Assembly: GCA_016713825.1 (NCBI GenBank)
Contig: JADJOJ010000010.1
Span: 692,061 to 756,060 of the forward strand
Direction of reading: 5' to 3'
Length of the DNA: 64,000 nt
From: Candidatus Leptofilum gracile
GTDB taxonomy: Bacteria; Chloroflexota; Anaerolineae; Promineifilales; Promineifilaceae
Shown here: positions 36,541 through 45,951 of the stretch, in pieces
How positions within the stretch are numbered: the stretch's first letter is position 1
Layout of the letters: every line of letters begins with the position of its first letter
Notes under the pieces: model-generated
Databases searched by the model: none
What the model saw: only the letters and a program-made list of their open reading frames with translations
Told to the model about the DNA's origin: nothing
Program-made: the position numbers and the translations under genes

Positions 36541-38754
36541 ATGCCACGCTTAGACAAGGAAACGCAGCAGAAAACGGCCGTTCCCCAGGAGCAAATTCTG
36601 GTCTCCCTTGTCATTCCCACCCGCAACGAGTCGAAGAATATTGTGCCCTTGCTTAGGCGATTGTCGGCGGCGCTGTCGGCCGAAGTTGACCCGCATACTG
36701 TGGAGGTGCTGTTTGTGGACGACAGCACGGACGACACACCAACGGCCGTTACAAAAGCGGCCGCCGACTTCCCATTTACTGTGCAGCTGATTGCCCGGCC
36801 ACCGGAGCGGCGCAATGGGCTAAGCGGGGCCGTGGTGGAAGGGTTTGGCGCAGCCCAGGGCACCTGGCTGTGCGTTATGGATGCCGATTTGCAGCATCCG
36901 CCGGAACTGGTGCCAGCGCTGCTGGCGCGGGCCATTGAGGCGCGGGCCGACATTGTGGTGGGCAGCCGCAAATGTGATTTCTTTGGGCCGCTGGGATTAA
37001 GCCGCAAGCGGGCGATGACCTCGCAGCTGCTCACTTTGCTGGCGCGGGCCTGGTTCCCGCGCTTGCTGCGCAACGTTTCTGACCCCTTGACGGGGCTGTT
37101 TTTGGTGCGGCGGGCGGCGGTGGATACGGCCGTACTCCGCCCCAACGGCTTCAAAATTTTGCTGGAAATTTTGATTCGCTGCCCCGGCCTGCGCGTTTCG
37201 GAAATCTTCTTCGATTTTGCCAGCCGCCACCAGGGGGAAAGCAAGGCGGATTTCCAGGAAGGGATGAACTTTTTCCGCCACCTGCTGCGGCTGCGGCTGA
37301 CGGCCAACCAGTCGTTCCCCCGGTTGGTGCTGGTGGCGCTGTTGAGTTTGGTGGTGGATACGGCCGTTTTTACCCTGGGTCAGCAGTGGGTTGACCTGCC
37401 GTACTGGGCCACGGCGTTTATCGGGGCGCAGCTTGTCCTTTTGCTGCGCTTTTTTTTGACGGAGAAATGGGTTTTGGGTGGGGGGCATCCCGTGCCGGGC
37501 TGGCCCAGCCTGCGCCGCTTTTGGATCACCAACCAGTTTTCTCTGCTGCTGGTGCGCCTTCCTCTGCTGATTTTGCTGGTTTCGGCCTGGAATTGGTCGC
37601 CGGTTGCGGCCATTTTGCTGGCGGTTTTGGTGGAGAGCGTGGCGCGCTACACCATTTCTGAGCAGTGGGTTTTTTCGCGGCGCGGCATGACGATGTGGCA
37701 GCCGGGCATTTACCGCTACAACCTGCACGGCATTTTGCGCATCGAGTCGCAAACGCCGCTGCCGGAGCTGGCTTATTTTCATGTGGCGGAACCGCTGCCA
37801 CACGTGGACATTCAAATTCGCGTGGACCGCTTTGGCACGCCCACGCCGCAGCCGGGCGCGATTTTGTACAACGAGCGGTTTAGCCGGTTTGGGTTTGGCA
37901 TGGTGGTGCTGCCGGGCGATAATTTTAGCGAGATTGTGATTTCGCCGCTGTTGGGTGCTGCTCCGTTTGCTTTATACAAAAGTGTGGTGGAGCCGGTGCT
38001 GCGCTGGGCGCTGGTGCAGCGGGGCTATGTTTTGGTTTATGGCGCGTCGGTGGCCCAAAAAAATGTGGCCACGCTCATTGTGCCCGAAGGGGATGAAGGC
38101 AAGACCGAAGCGGTTTTGCAGGCGACGCAGCAGGCGGAATATGCGTTCATGTCCGATGATTTTGCTATTTTGGGGGGAAACGGCCGTCTTTACAGCTACC
38201 CCAAACCCATCACCGTCACATCCTCCTTGCTGCGCCAATCATCCAGCACCGGTTCGGGTAAGAGCGGCTCCCTGTGGCTGCAAAATTTGCTGTACTGGCG
38301 CGTGGGCCGCCGGATTGGCCTTCAGCTGAGCCAGCGCGGCTGGCCGGTAGCTACATTGAACATTTTGTGGCAGCGGCTCTGGCTGCCGCCCAAGTGGCCC
38401 ATCCAGGCGGTGCAGCCAAACGTGCGGCTGGCCGATTCGGCCGATCTGAAAGAGGTGGTTTTGCTGGTTGAGGGGAGTGGGGGAATGACGGCCGTTCCTG
38501 CCGCAAAACTGATCCAGTTTGTGATCCAGCGCCAGCAGGCGGTTGAGGGCTTTCCCCCGTATAAATTGCTTTTGGAGCAGCTAGAAGTTGCCAATAAAAT
38601 ACCGTTGGCCCAGAAAGAGCAGGCTCTCATCACCCAGGCGCTGCGCACTTGCACTGGCTGGTCCTTGGGCAAACAGAACAAGTGGCCCCCGCACGGGCTG
38701 CCAGAACGGGTTACCGCTTCTGCGGAACTGGCGCTGATGCTGAAAGAGAATTGA
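36541..38754 (+). CDS. Fusion: GT2 dolichyl-phosphate-mannose-synthase-like, GtrA-like membrane domain, HprK-like C-terminal domain
   Basis: 737 residues in three parts. About 20-250 is a GT2 fold with VIPTRNES, VDDSTDDT, the metal-binding DADLQHPPE and a VGSRK loop, as in polyprenyl-phosphate mannose or glucose synthases. About 258-385 has four helices with VVDTAVF and a TEKWVLGGG / SEQWVFSRR pattern, as in GtrA-type flippases. About 395-737 resembles HPr-kinase/PEP-carboxykinase-like domains of polysaccharide loci: YVLVYGASV, then a degenerate P-loop (PEGDEGKTEAV), then FMSDDFAILGG. GT2-GtrA fusions are well known; the third domain is unusual. Inferred role: making and flipping a polyprenyl-phosphate sugar for the GT-C enzymes upstream. 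Confidence 0.72.
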   Translation: MPRLDKETQQKTAVPQEQILVSLVIPTRNESKNIVPLLRRLSAALSAEVDPHTVEVLFVDDSTDDTPTAVTKAAADFPFTVQLIARPPERRNGLSGAVVEGFGAAQGTWLCVMDADLQHPPELVPALLARAIEARADIVVGSRKCDFFGPLGLSRKRAMTSQLLTLLARAWFPRLLRNVSDPLTGLFLVRRAAVDTAVLRPNGFKILLEILIRCPGLRVSEIFFDFASRHQGESKADFQEGMNFFRHLLRLRLTANQSFPRLVLVALLSLVVDTAVFTLGQQWVDLPYWATAFIGAQLVLLLRFFLTEKWVLGGGHPVPGWPSLRRFWITNQFSLLLVRLPLLILLVSAWNWSPVAAILLAVLVESVARYTISEQWVFSRRGMTMWQPGIYRYNLHGILRIESQTPLPELAYFHVAEPLPHVDIQIRVDRFGTPTPQPGAILYNERFSRFGFGMVVLPGDNFSEIVISPLLGAAPFALYKSVVEPVLRWALVQRGYVLVYGASVAQKNVATLIVPEGDEGKTEAVLQATQQAEYAFMSDDFAILGGNGRLYSYPKPITVTSSLLRQSSSTGSGKSGSLWLQNLLYWRVGRRIGLQLSQRGWPVATLNILWQRLWLPPKWPIQAVQPNVRLADSADLKEVVLLVEGSGGMTAVPAAKLIQFVIQRQQAVEGFPPYKLLLEQLEVANKIPLAQKEQALITQALRTCTGWSLGKQNKWPPHGLPERVTASAELALMLKEN

Positions 38755-38848
38755 GAATTTTTGTGAAAAACTGAAAAGTGGTGCCAGTTGAGCCGCGTTG
38801 TGGTTGGCTCACGGGCAAAGATCACCCTTTTTCAGTGGAGCACGTTTT

Positions 38849-39652
38849 ATGACAGAAAAGAAAAATGTGGTGGTGGTGATGCCAGCGTACAATGCGGCGG
38901 AAACCCTGGAAGAAACGTATCGCAGTATTCCGGCGGATTGTGTGGACCAGGTCATTTTGGTGGACGATGGCAGTATTGATAATACGGCCGTTATCGCCCA
39001 AGAACTCGATCTTGATTTGATTATCCACCCGCACAACGCCGGGTATGGGGCCAACCAGAAAACATGCTACATGGAAGCCCTGCGCCTCAACGCCGATATC
39101 GTCATCATGCTGCATCCCGATGGCCAGTACGACCCCAAAATTATCCCCGACATGATTGCCGCCATTCGGGAAGGCAAGGGAGAGTTTGTGCTAGGCTCAC
39201 GCTTTTTGCCACCGCGAGGGGCTTTGGCCGGCGGCATGCCCCGTTACAAATACCTGGCCAACCGTTTCCTGACCGGAGCCGAAAATCTGGTCATGGGCAC
39301 GAACCTGTCGGAGTGCCATACCGGCTACCGCGCGTACAGCCGCAACCTGCTGGAAACGGTCCCTTTTTTGCGCAACTCCAACGATTTTGCCTTCGACACG
39401 GAGATGATTTTTCAGGCGAAGCATTTTGGTTTTCGGTTTGCCGAAGTGCCGGTGAGTACCAAATATTTTAATGAGGCGTCCTCCATCAGCTTTACGGCCA
39501 GCACCATTTACGGGCTGAAAACGTTGTGGGTGGCCTGGCGCTACTTGCTGCATCGGCTCAAAATCTGGCAGTTTGATCTGTTTAAGCCCACCCATCGCGG
39601 CAAGACAGAGCTGCACAAGCCGTTGTCGGTGAACTTCAAGAATGATGCGTGA
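38849..39652 (+). CDS. GT2 family glycosyltransferase (polyprenyl-phosphate hexose synthase type)
   Basis: 267 residues from an ATG with GGAG 8 nt upstream. VVVVMPAYNAAETL opens the nucleotide-binding fold, VDDGSIDNTA and HPDGQYDP supply the acidic residues, VLGSRFLPP and HTGYRAYSR follow. This is the pattern of DPM1/DolP-mannose-like enzymes without a membrane domain. It sits between the fusion protein and a methyltransferase. The last codons (AATGATGCGTGA) are the start of a GTGAAACGTGATGCG hairpin repeat, so the stop codon lies in the repeat. Confidence 0.8.
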   Translation: MTEKKNVVVVMPAYNAAETLEETYRSIPADCVDQVILVDDGSIDNTAVIAQELDLDLIIHPHNAGYGANQKTCYMEALRLNADIVIMLHPDGQYDPKIIPDMIAAIREGKGEFVLGSRFLPPRGALAGGMPRYKYLANRFLTGAENLVMGTNLSECHTGYRAYSRNLLETVPFLRNSNDFAFDTEMIFQAKHFGFRFAEVPVSTKYFNEASSISFTASTIYGLKTLWVAWRYLLHRLKIWQFDLFKPTHRGKTELHKPLSVNFKNDA

Positions 39653-39687
39653 AACGTGATGCGTGAGAGAATCACGTTTCACGCATC
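39644..39687. repeat. Hairpin with perfect 17-bp arms (GATGCGTGAAACGTGAT)
   Basis: GATGCGTGAAACGTGAT (39644-39660) pairs with ATCACGTTTCACGCATC (39671-39687). The same family is at 45880-45923. Confidence 0.9.
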
Positions 39688-39714
39688 ACGTTTTACGATC
39701 CCTCAATAACCTCC

Positions 39715-40404
39715 ATGGATTACCGTAAGCCCGTTACGTTTGGGGAAAATTGGTCAGCGAGCCGCTACAAAGTTCTGCCCTATTTTGCCGTCGAGAAAAA
39801 GATATTTTTATCCATGCCAGCTCCGATGATTTTGGATTTGGGCTGTGCAGCTGGGTGGAACATGAGTCGGTTTCGGCAGTACGGCCGTTCCCCCTACGGC
39901 ATCGACGTGGTGCCAGAGCGGGTAGAATTGGCCGCCCACCACGGCCCGGTGGCCATTGCCTCTGGCTTGCAGCTGCCCTTTGCCCATGAAACGTTCGACA
40001 TCATCTACATTCAGCACGTGCTGCACCACATTGGCGACGTGACCCAGGCGCTGGACGAGGTATACCGCTGCCTGAAGCCCGGCGGCGTGCTCTTTTTGGT
40101 GGAAACGGCCGAAGACAACCCTATCATTCGCTGGGGGCGGCGGCTGTACCCCAAGTGGCTGGGCGACGAGATCAACGCCCCGTTTTACTTTGCGGAGCTG
40201 AAAGCGCGGCTGGGGCGGCACGGTTTGCGGGTGGAAACGGCCGAACAGTACAGCGTGCTCTTCTGGCTGTGGGAAATTTTGCCGGATCATTTTGCGCTGA
40301 TGGAAAAAATCACGCCGCTGTTTGTAGCCGTCGAGCAGCTTTTGGTGAAAGCGTTTCGCCAACAGTCGGCCCACTGTTTTTACGTGGCGGTGAAAGATGG
40401 CTGA
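39715..40404 (+). CDS. Class I SAM-dependent methyltransferase
   Basis: 229 residues. Motif I reads MILDLGCAAGWNMSRF (about 38-53), an acidic residue follows in GIDVVPERV, LQLPFAHETFDIIYIQHVLHHI covers motifs for the central strand, and LKPGGVLFLVE is motif III. This is the Methyltransf_11 pattern used on small molecules, lipids and sugars. Position between glycosyltransferases suggests methylation of a glycan or lipid intermediate, which is inference. It overlaps the next gene by 8 bp. Confidence 0.8.
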   Translation: MDYRKPVTFGENWSASRYKVLPYFAVEKKIFLSMPAPMILDLGCAAGWNMSRFRQYGRSPYGIDVVPERVELAAHHGPVAIASGLQLPFAHETFDIIYIQHVLHHIGDVTQALDEVYRCLKPGGVLFLVETAEDNPIIRWGRRLYPKWLGDEINAPFYFAELKARLGRHGLRVETAEQYSVLFWLWEILPDHFALMEKITPLFVAVEQLLVKAFRQQSAHCFYVAVKDG

Positions 40405-41876
40405 GTCCCGCACGGTCCGGCAGGAACGGTGGCTCATTGGCCTACTGCTGGCCATCATGTTGGTGAAGGGGGCGCTGTGGAGCCTGGCCTTCCCGCTGTG
40501 GCAGGGGCCGGACGAAGATGACCATTACGCGATGATTCAGTTTATTGGCGAAAACGGCCGTCTCCCCGACGAAGCCGACATTTGGCTGCCAGATGAAGTG
40601 GCTCTTTCGCGCGAACTGGCCGACGTGGGGCGGCTGGACTACAACCCGGAGCAGCGCCAGGGCTGGAGCAGCCAGCCGGTGGGCCTGCGCGAAGCGGAGT
40701 TCGACGCTTTGCCGCGCACCAGCCGCACCAGCACCGAAACCCAAATCACCGCCAAGCTGATGCACGCCACGCCGCTCTATTACCTGCTGGCGGCCGTTCC
40801 CTACCGGCTGGTGGGCTACGACCAAAATTTGCTGGTGCGCATGCAGGTGCAGCGCCTCTTTGCCGTGCTGCTGAGCAGCCCCATCGTGCTGGTGGCCTAC
40901 CTTATTGCCCGGCTGCTTTTCCCCAACAACCAGGCGATGCGGTTGACCATTCCCATCCTGGTCACCTTTCATCCGCAGCTGACGCAGATGACGGCCGTTA
41001 TTTCCGTCGATGGCTTCTTTTTTGTGCTGTACGGGCTGCTCATCTACTTTTGTTTGCGGGTATTGCGGGATGGGTTGGATGGGGAAAACGGCCGTTTTCA
41101 TTGGCCTCACCTTTGCCGCTGCCTTTCTCATCAAGCCCACCATTAACGGCTTTGTGCCGCTGGTGGCCCTGGTGGTGGTGTACGACTGGTGGCGGCGCAA
41201 GGGGGCGCGGCGGCAGGTCTTTTGGGCGGCGGTGGTGATGAACGGCATCATTTTGCCGCCCGCCGCCTGGTGGATGGCCCGCAGCTGGCGGCTCAACCAG
41301 GATTTGTTCTACTTCAATCCGGTGGTAGAGGGGCACCGCATCATCCAAAATCCATTTTACGATTACCAATTTTGGCCCCACATGATCGATTTTTATCAAT
41401 CGGTTTGGGGTGGTTTGTTTGTGACCTGGTGGGCTCATTTTGGCTGGGTAGATACGCCGCTGCCGCCGTGGGTGTACCATTTGCTGCGCGTTTTAACCGG
41501 GCTGGCCATTGCCGGGTTGGTCTGGAAATTGGGGCGAGGGTGGCGGAAACGGCCGTCCTTTCCCCAATGGCAAGCGGGGCAGCGTATGGCCCCGCTCGGC
41601 GTCTGGCTCTTCCTGGCGCTGACGCTGTTGGTGCCCGTGCTGCTGCTGCAACTGTACGATTTGACGTTTTGGTGGGAATATGGCAACGGGCGTGGCTTGC
41701 AGGGGCGGTACTGGCTGGGCACGGTGGTGCCCATGCTTACCTTCTTTGTCCTGGGGCTGCTTTTTTGGCTGCCAAAACGATGGCAGCCTGCCGCCCATTG
41801 GTCCCTGCGTGTGGGTATGGTGCTGTTTAATTTTGTTTCGCTGCTGGGCTACATTTTGCCCCGGTACTATTTGTGA
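40397..41876 (+). CDS. DUF2142/GT39-like membrane protein, frameshifted near 41095
   Basis: The first frame (to about 41090) carries GPDEDDHYAMIQFIGENGRLP, HATPLYYLLAAVPYRL and NPQL-type TFHPQLTQMTAVISVDGFF, the marks of DUF2142-like GT-C proteins. The +1 frame (to 41876) continues with FIGLTFAAAFLIKPTINGF and six further helices to GYILPRYYL. Restoring two T residues in the TTTT run at 41095-41098 joins the frames. It would be about 493 residues. It has no beta-module; that module is in the next gene instead, so the two products may act together. Confidence 0.65.
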
Positions 41877-41888
41877 GCGAGTGAAAGG

Positions 41889-43619
41889 TTGAAACGTCAA
41901 TCTCCAATCTCCAATCTCCACTCTCCCTGGCGCGTTACGGCCGTTCTTGCCCTGCTCTTCATGCTGCTGTTGGTTTTTGGCCATTGGCGCAGCACGGCAG
42001 CAGCAGCGCAGGTGCAGGTGCCGATGTTTTATGATGCCCATTATCTTTTTCCGCGCCCCTGGACCCAGGCGCAGGAAGTGCCCGGTGTGCCGGAGCCGTT
42101 CCCGGTGGCTTTTTACGGGCCAAACACCGTTAGCCAAACGTTTGTGAGCGGGGCCAATCACTTAACGGCCGTTGAGCTCTGGCTGCGGGCTTCACAAGCG
42201 GGTTCCATCACCGTGACCCTGTCTGACGAAAGCGGCCCGCGTTACGAAGGCCAGCTTGATGCGGCCAACCCAGACGGTGGCTACGTGCGTTTCACCTTCC
42301 CCACGATTCAGGCGGCGGAAGGGCGCACTTTCCAGGTCACCCTGGCCGCGCCGGAGGCCACGCAGGGCAATCCGGCGATCACCCGCGCGGTGGGCGGTGA
42401 CCGGTTGGGCGGCCGTTTTTTGCTGAACGAATATGCCCGACCAGGTAACCTGGAGCTGCGCAGCTACGTGACGGGAACGGCCGTTTTCGATGCGCTCGGT
42501 GAACAATTGCTGCCAGACCTTTTCCGAGAGCGGCTGCGCCAGTACAAACCAACGCTTTTCAAAGGCCAAACCTTTGCCGCGCTGTTGGCGCTGACCGGGT
42601 TGTTAACCGTGGCGCTGTTTGTCTGGCTGCTGGCGGGGCGGCTCCGGCCGGGTGGTGGCTGGCTGCTGGCTGGCTTGCTGCTGGGCGGGTTGGGCTGGCA
42701 GCTTGGCGCGGGCCGGGTTTATCTGCCCATTTTTCAACCAAATGAATCGTTGGCGGCGGTTACGGCCGCTGCCCCACCAGCCAATCGCCAGAATTTGCGC
42801 GTAGTCAATGATTTAACCGCCATTTTGTGGACCGCCGAACGGCTGCCCGAAAAGCGTTTTGTCACGACAGAACTGGGCGACTATCCAGCCATTCGCGTGC
42901 CCGCCGACTCTGCCCTGGAATATCCGGTGACGCTGCCGCTGAACGGCCGTTTGCAAACCGGCCTGCAAGCAGGGGGCGAGGGGTCGCTCTTGATGGCCGT
43001 CGAATTTAACGGGGAACGGGTAAGCGAAACGGCCGTTGCCGCTGGTGATGCACCCCGCTGGTTAGAAATTGACCTTGCGCCGTGGCAGGGCCAGGGCGGC
43101 ATTTTGCGCCTGGTTGCGCAGCCCGTATCTGGCACGCCAGACGGCCTTTGGCTGATGCCGCAGCTGTTGGCCAGCCATGATTGGCTGCTAAGTGATCTGC
43201 CAGAAACGGCCGTTGCCGCTGGCCATCGTTTAGGCGATGACATTGTTTTGCTGGGTTATTCCGTGGAACCGGCCGCGCCCCAGCCGCAAGATGTGGTGAC
43301 GGTGACGTTGTACTGGCGGGGGGAACGGCCGTTGTCGGCCAACGCCACCGTGTTTGTTCATGCGCTGAACGGGGCGGGTGAACTGGCGGCCCAAAGCGAT
43401 GGCCAGCCGGTGCAGAACAGTTACCCGCTGGTTAACTGGCCCGCCGGGGTCACTGTTGCCGACAGGCACCAGTTTGTCTGGCCGTCGGCTGAGGCGCTCA
43501 GCCAGCTTGCTGTGGGGATGTATGACCCGGTGACGCTGGCCCGCCTGCCCGTGCAAAATCCCGATGGCACCATCGATGCCAATGGCCAGGCGCTGCTGCC
43601 ATTGCTGGAGATGCCATGA
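41889..43619 (+). CDS. Membrane-anchored protein with C-terminal beta-module but no GT-C core
   Basis: Up to 576 residues from a TTG; the true start is uncertain. The first codons are a CAATCTC repeat read QSPISNLHSPW, so the gene may start later, for example at the ATG at 41959. A signal-anchor (VLALLFMLLLVFGHW) leads to a beta-rich outer domain (about 35-205), two helices (FAALLALTGLLTVALFVWLLAG, GGWLLAGLLLGGLGWQLG) and a second outer region ending in the beta-module (VTLYWRGE, FVHALNGAG, LAVGMYDPVT). It has no acidic GT-C loop. It may be an accessory subunit of the frameshifted protein before it. Function is unknown. Confidence 0.6.
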   Translation: MKRQSPISNLHSPWRVTAVLALLFMLLLVFGHWRSTAAAAQVQVPMFYDAHYLFPRPWTQAQEVPGVPEPFPVAFYGPNTVSQTFVSGANHLTAVELWLRASQAGSITVTLSDESGPRYEGQLDAANPDGGYVRFTFPTIQAAEGRTFQVTLAAPEATQGNPAITRAVGGDRLGGRFLLNEYARPGNLELRSYVTGTAVFDALGEQLLPDLFRERLRQYKPTLFKGQTFAALLALTGLLTVALFVWLLAGRLRPGGGWLLAGLLLGGLGWQLGAGRVYLPIFQPNESLAAVTAAAPPANRQNLRVVNDLTAILWTAERLPEKRFVTTELGDYPAIRVPADSALEYPVTLPLNGRLQTGLQAGGEGSLLMAVEFNGERVSETAVAAGDAPRWLEIDLAPWQGQGGILRLVAQPVSGTPDGLWLMPQLLASHDWLLSDLPETAVAAGHRLGDDIVLLGYSVEPAAPQPQDVVTVTLYWRGERPLSANATVFVHALNGAGELAAQSDGQPVQNSYPLVNWPAGVTVADRHQFVWPSAEALSQLAVGMYDPVTLARLPVQNPDGTIDANGQALLPLLEMP

Positions 43620-44875
43620 TCTTGCGGCTCCGCTCTTTGCTGCGCTCCCCAGACACCCGTGACGGCGTCATCATGACCGCCGCGACTGTGCTGGCTGGCG
43701 GCTTTGATTACCTGGTGCTGGTGGTGGCGGGTGTGCTGCTCTCCGACCCGGCGGCGATTGCTTTTTTAGCGGTCATGAACCTGCTGAAGATTGCCGAGCA
43801 GGTCACCTGGGTCATTCGCAACGTGGTGGCCTATTACACCGCAGAGCTGGCGGTGCAGGCCGAGGCCCAAACGCGGATTGGTCAGTTTGTGCGCGGCCGC
43901 TGGCGCTGGGCCTGGCGCTGGGGGCTGCTGGTGGCGCTGCTGTTTGGCCTGGCTGCCCCGCTTACCAATCGGCTGATCAACGCCAATTCAACGGCGGCGG
44001 TGGTGGCTGCCGGGCTGGCGCTGCTCTTCTTTTTTGTGCGCCCGGTGACTGATGGCACGCTGCAAGGCACGCAGAATTTTTTGGGGCTGGGCAGTGTGGT
44101 GGTGTTGCAGGCGGTGCTGCGGTTTGGGCTAACGGCCGTTCTCATCTGGGCTGGATTAGAGCTGGTTGGTGCGGTCCTGGCGTTGCCTTTGGCCAGCGGC
44201 CTGGCGCTGCTGCTGGCTTTGTGGCTGCTGCGTCATTACTTGCGTGAACAGCCCGTCCTGGAATCGCCCAAGATCAGCTTTAGCTATTCAGCCATCACCC
44301 TGGTCGGTTTACTGGCGTTTGCCGTGCTGGTTTACAGCGACGCCATCCTGGTGAACCGGCTGTTTGCCGAAACGGCCGCTGCCCAATACACCCCGGTCAA
44401 CGTTTTGGCCCGGATCAACCTGTTTGTGCCGGTTGCCCTGGGCATGGTGCTGTTCCCCAAGGCGACACAGCGCCAGGCGCTGGGCCAGGATGCCCGGCCC
44501 ATGCTGCTGCTGGCCCTGGCCGCCACGCTGCTGCCGGGATTGATCCTGACGGCCCTGTTTTTCTTGTTCCCCGGCTGGATTGTGGCGCTCGTTTTTCGGG
44601 GGCAGTATGCCAACCCTGGCCTGCTGCTGGGCTGGATCGGTTTGGCCACGACGCTGTTTGCCGGGGTGAACATCTGGCTGAACTATGCGTTATCGTTGGG
44701 GAGACGGCCGTTTGTCTTCGTGCTGGCAATCATTGCGGTGGCCCAAATAACGGCCGTGCTGCTGCTCCACCACACCTTGCTGACCATTGCCTGGGTTCTG
44801 CTCGCTTCTGGTTTGACGGCTAACCTGGCCGGAGCCTTGCTTCTGCTGCGTCCAACGCAGGCCAATCGTAGCTGA
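43616..44875 (+). CDS. Polysaccharide/lipid-oligosaccharide flippase-like (MATE/Wzx superfamily) membrane protein
   Basis: 419 residues, about twelve helices with only short loops. It starts by ATGA overlap with the preceding stop. The pattern (DYLVLVVAGVLLSDPAAIAFLAV, LKIAEQVTWVIRNVVAYYTAEL, GTLQGTQNFLGLG, LPGLILTALFFLFPGWIV) fits Wzx/MurJ-like exporters. It is shorter than a typical 14-helix Wzx. Placed after glycosyltransferases, it probably moves lipid-linked sugars. Five ACGGCCGT-type sites are present. Confidence 0.7.
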   Translation: MILRLRSLLRSPDTRDGVIMTAATVLAGGFDYLVLVVAGVLLSDPAAIAFLAVMNLLKIAEQVTWVIRNVVAYYTAELAVQAEAQTRIGQFVRGRWRWAWRWGLLVALLFGLAAPLTNRLINANSTAAVVAAGLALLFFFVRPVTDGTLQGTQNFLGLGSVVVLQAVLRFGLTAVLIWAGLELVGAVLALPLASGLALLLALWLLRHYLREQPVLESPKISFSYSAITLVGLLAFAVLVYSDAILVNRLFAETAAAQYTPVNVLARINLFVPVALGMVLFPKATQRQALGQDARPMLLLALAATLLPGLILTALFFLFPGWIVALVFRGQYANPGLLLGWIGLATTLFAGVNIWLNYALSLGRRPFVFVLAIIAVAQITAVLLLHHTLLTIAWVLLASGLTANLAGALLLLRPTQANRS

Positions 44876-44890
44876 CGCGGCGCGTGGATG

Positions 44891-44920
44891 TTGGTTCCCA
44901 CGTCTGACACCCGGTATACT
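44891..44920 (+). promoter_or_regulatory. Probable sigma-70-type promoter
   Basis: TTGGTT (44891-44896), 18-nt spacer, TATACT (44915-44920), 37 nt before the GTG at 44958. Confidence 0.5.
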
Positions 44921-44957
44921 TGGGCTCTTGTCTGTACCCTAATCAGGATTAAGCTTT

Positions 44958-45854
44958 GTGATCGATTGTTCAATTGGCATTACCGCTTATAACGAAGCGG
45001 CTAATATTGGGAACCTGCTGGAGCACATTCTTGAGCAGCGCCTGGAAACAGTGGCTGTGCAAGAAATTATCGTGGTGGCCAGCGGCTGTACCGACCAAAC
45101 AGAAGCGATCGTGCAAAAATTTATGGGGCGCGACGGCCGTATTCGCCTTCTGTCCCAACCCCGGCGCGAGGGCAAAGCGTCGGCGATGAACCTGTTTATC
45201 CGCGAGGCCGCCAACGACGTGATGATTTTGTGCAGCGCCGATTTGCAGCCGGAGGCAACGGCCGTTGAGCACCTCGTCGCCCCCTTTGCCGATCCAGAAG
45301 TGGGCATGACTGGCTGCCATCCCGTGCCGGTAAACGACCCAGAAACGTTTATGGGTTTTGCCGTGCATTTACAATGGAAATTACACCACGCTCTCAACAT
45401 GTCTGGTGGGTTTAAGGGGGGCGAGATGGTTGGGTTTCGCCGCTTGTTTACCCGGATTCCGTACCATACGGCCGTTGACGAAGCCAGCGTGGAACCGATT
45501 GTGCGCGGCCAGGGCTACAAAGTGCAGTACTGCCCCGACGCCATCGTTTACAACAAAGGGCCGGAAAACGTCGCCGACTTTTTACGCCAGCGGCGGCGGA
45601 TTTATGCGGGGCATCTGGAGCTGGCCAGCGTGCTTGGCTACAAAGTCAGCACCATGTCTGGCGGCAATATTGTGGCCCTGCTGCTGAAAAATATCGATTG
45701 GCGGCCCAGGCAGCTCATCTGGACGGCGGCGGTGATTGGGTTGGAGGTGTACGGCCGTTTCCTGGGCAAACGCGACTTCAAAAACCGCAAAGACCATACC
45801 GTTTGGGAGATCGCTACCACCACCAAAGAACTCTCACCAACGAAAGAATCTTAA
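44958..45854 (+). CDS. GT2 family glycosyltransferase
   Basis: 298 residues from a GTG. IGITAYNEAANIG, VASGCTDQTEAIV, REGKASAMNLFI and CSADLQPEATAV give the nucleotide- and metal-binding residues (a variant of the DxD site). FKGGEMVGFRRLF and DEASVEPIVRGQGYKVQYCPDAIVYNKGP follow, as in processive or hyaluronan-synthase-like GT2 members; QRRRIYAGHLEL matches the Q-x-x-R-W-like acceptor motif. No transmembrane domain is clear. It follows its own promoter. Confidence 0.78.
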   Translation: MIDCSIGITAYNEAANIGNLLEHILEQRLETVAVQEIIVVASGCTDQTEAIVQKFMGRDGRIRLLSQPRREGKASAMNLFIREAANDVMILCSADLQPEATAVEHLVAPFADPEVGMTGCHPVPVNDPETFMGFAVHLQWKLHHALNMSGGFKGGEMVGFRRLFTRIPYHTAVDEASVEPIVRGQGYKVQYCPDAIVYNKGPENVADFLRQRRRIYAGHLELASVLGYKVSTMSGGNIVALLLKNIDWRPRQLIWTAAVIGLEVYGRFLGKRDFKNRKDHTVWEIATTTKELSPTKES

Positions 45855-45879
45855 TGGCTTTCGGATAGGTTAGAGGCGT

Positions 45880-45923
45880 GAAACGTGATGCGTGAAACGT
45901 GATTTTCTCACGCATCACGTTTC
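45880..45923. repeat. Hairpin with perfect 16-bp arms (GAAACGTGATGCGTGA)
   Basis: GAAACGTGATGCGTGA (45880-45895) pairs with TCACGCATCACGTTTC (45908-45923). It belongs to the family at 39644-39687 and lies just before the radical SAM gene. Confidence 0.9.
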
Positions 45924-45951
45924 ATGAAATCCAAAGCCTTCAAAAAACTTT

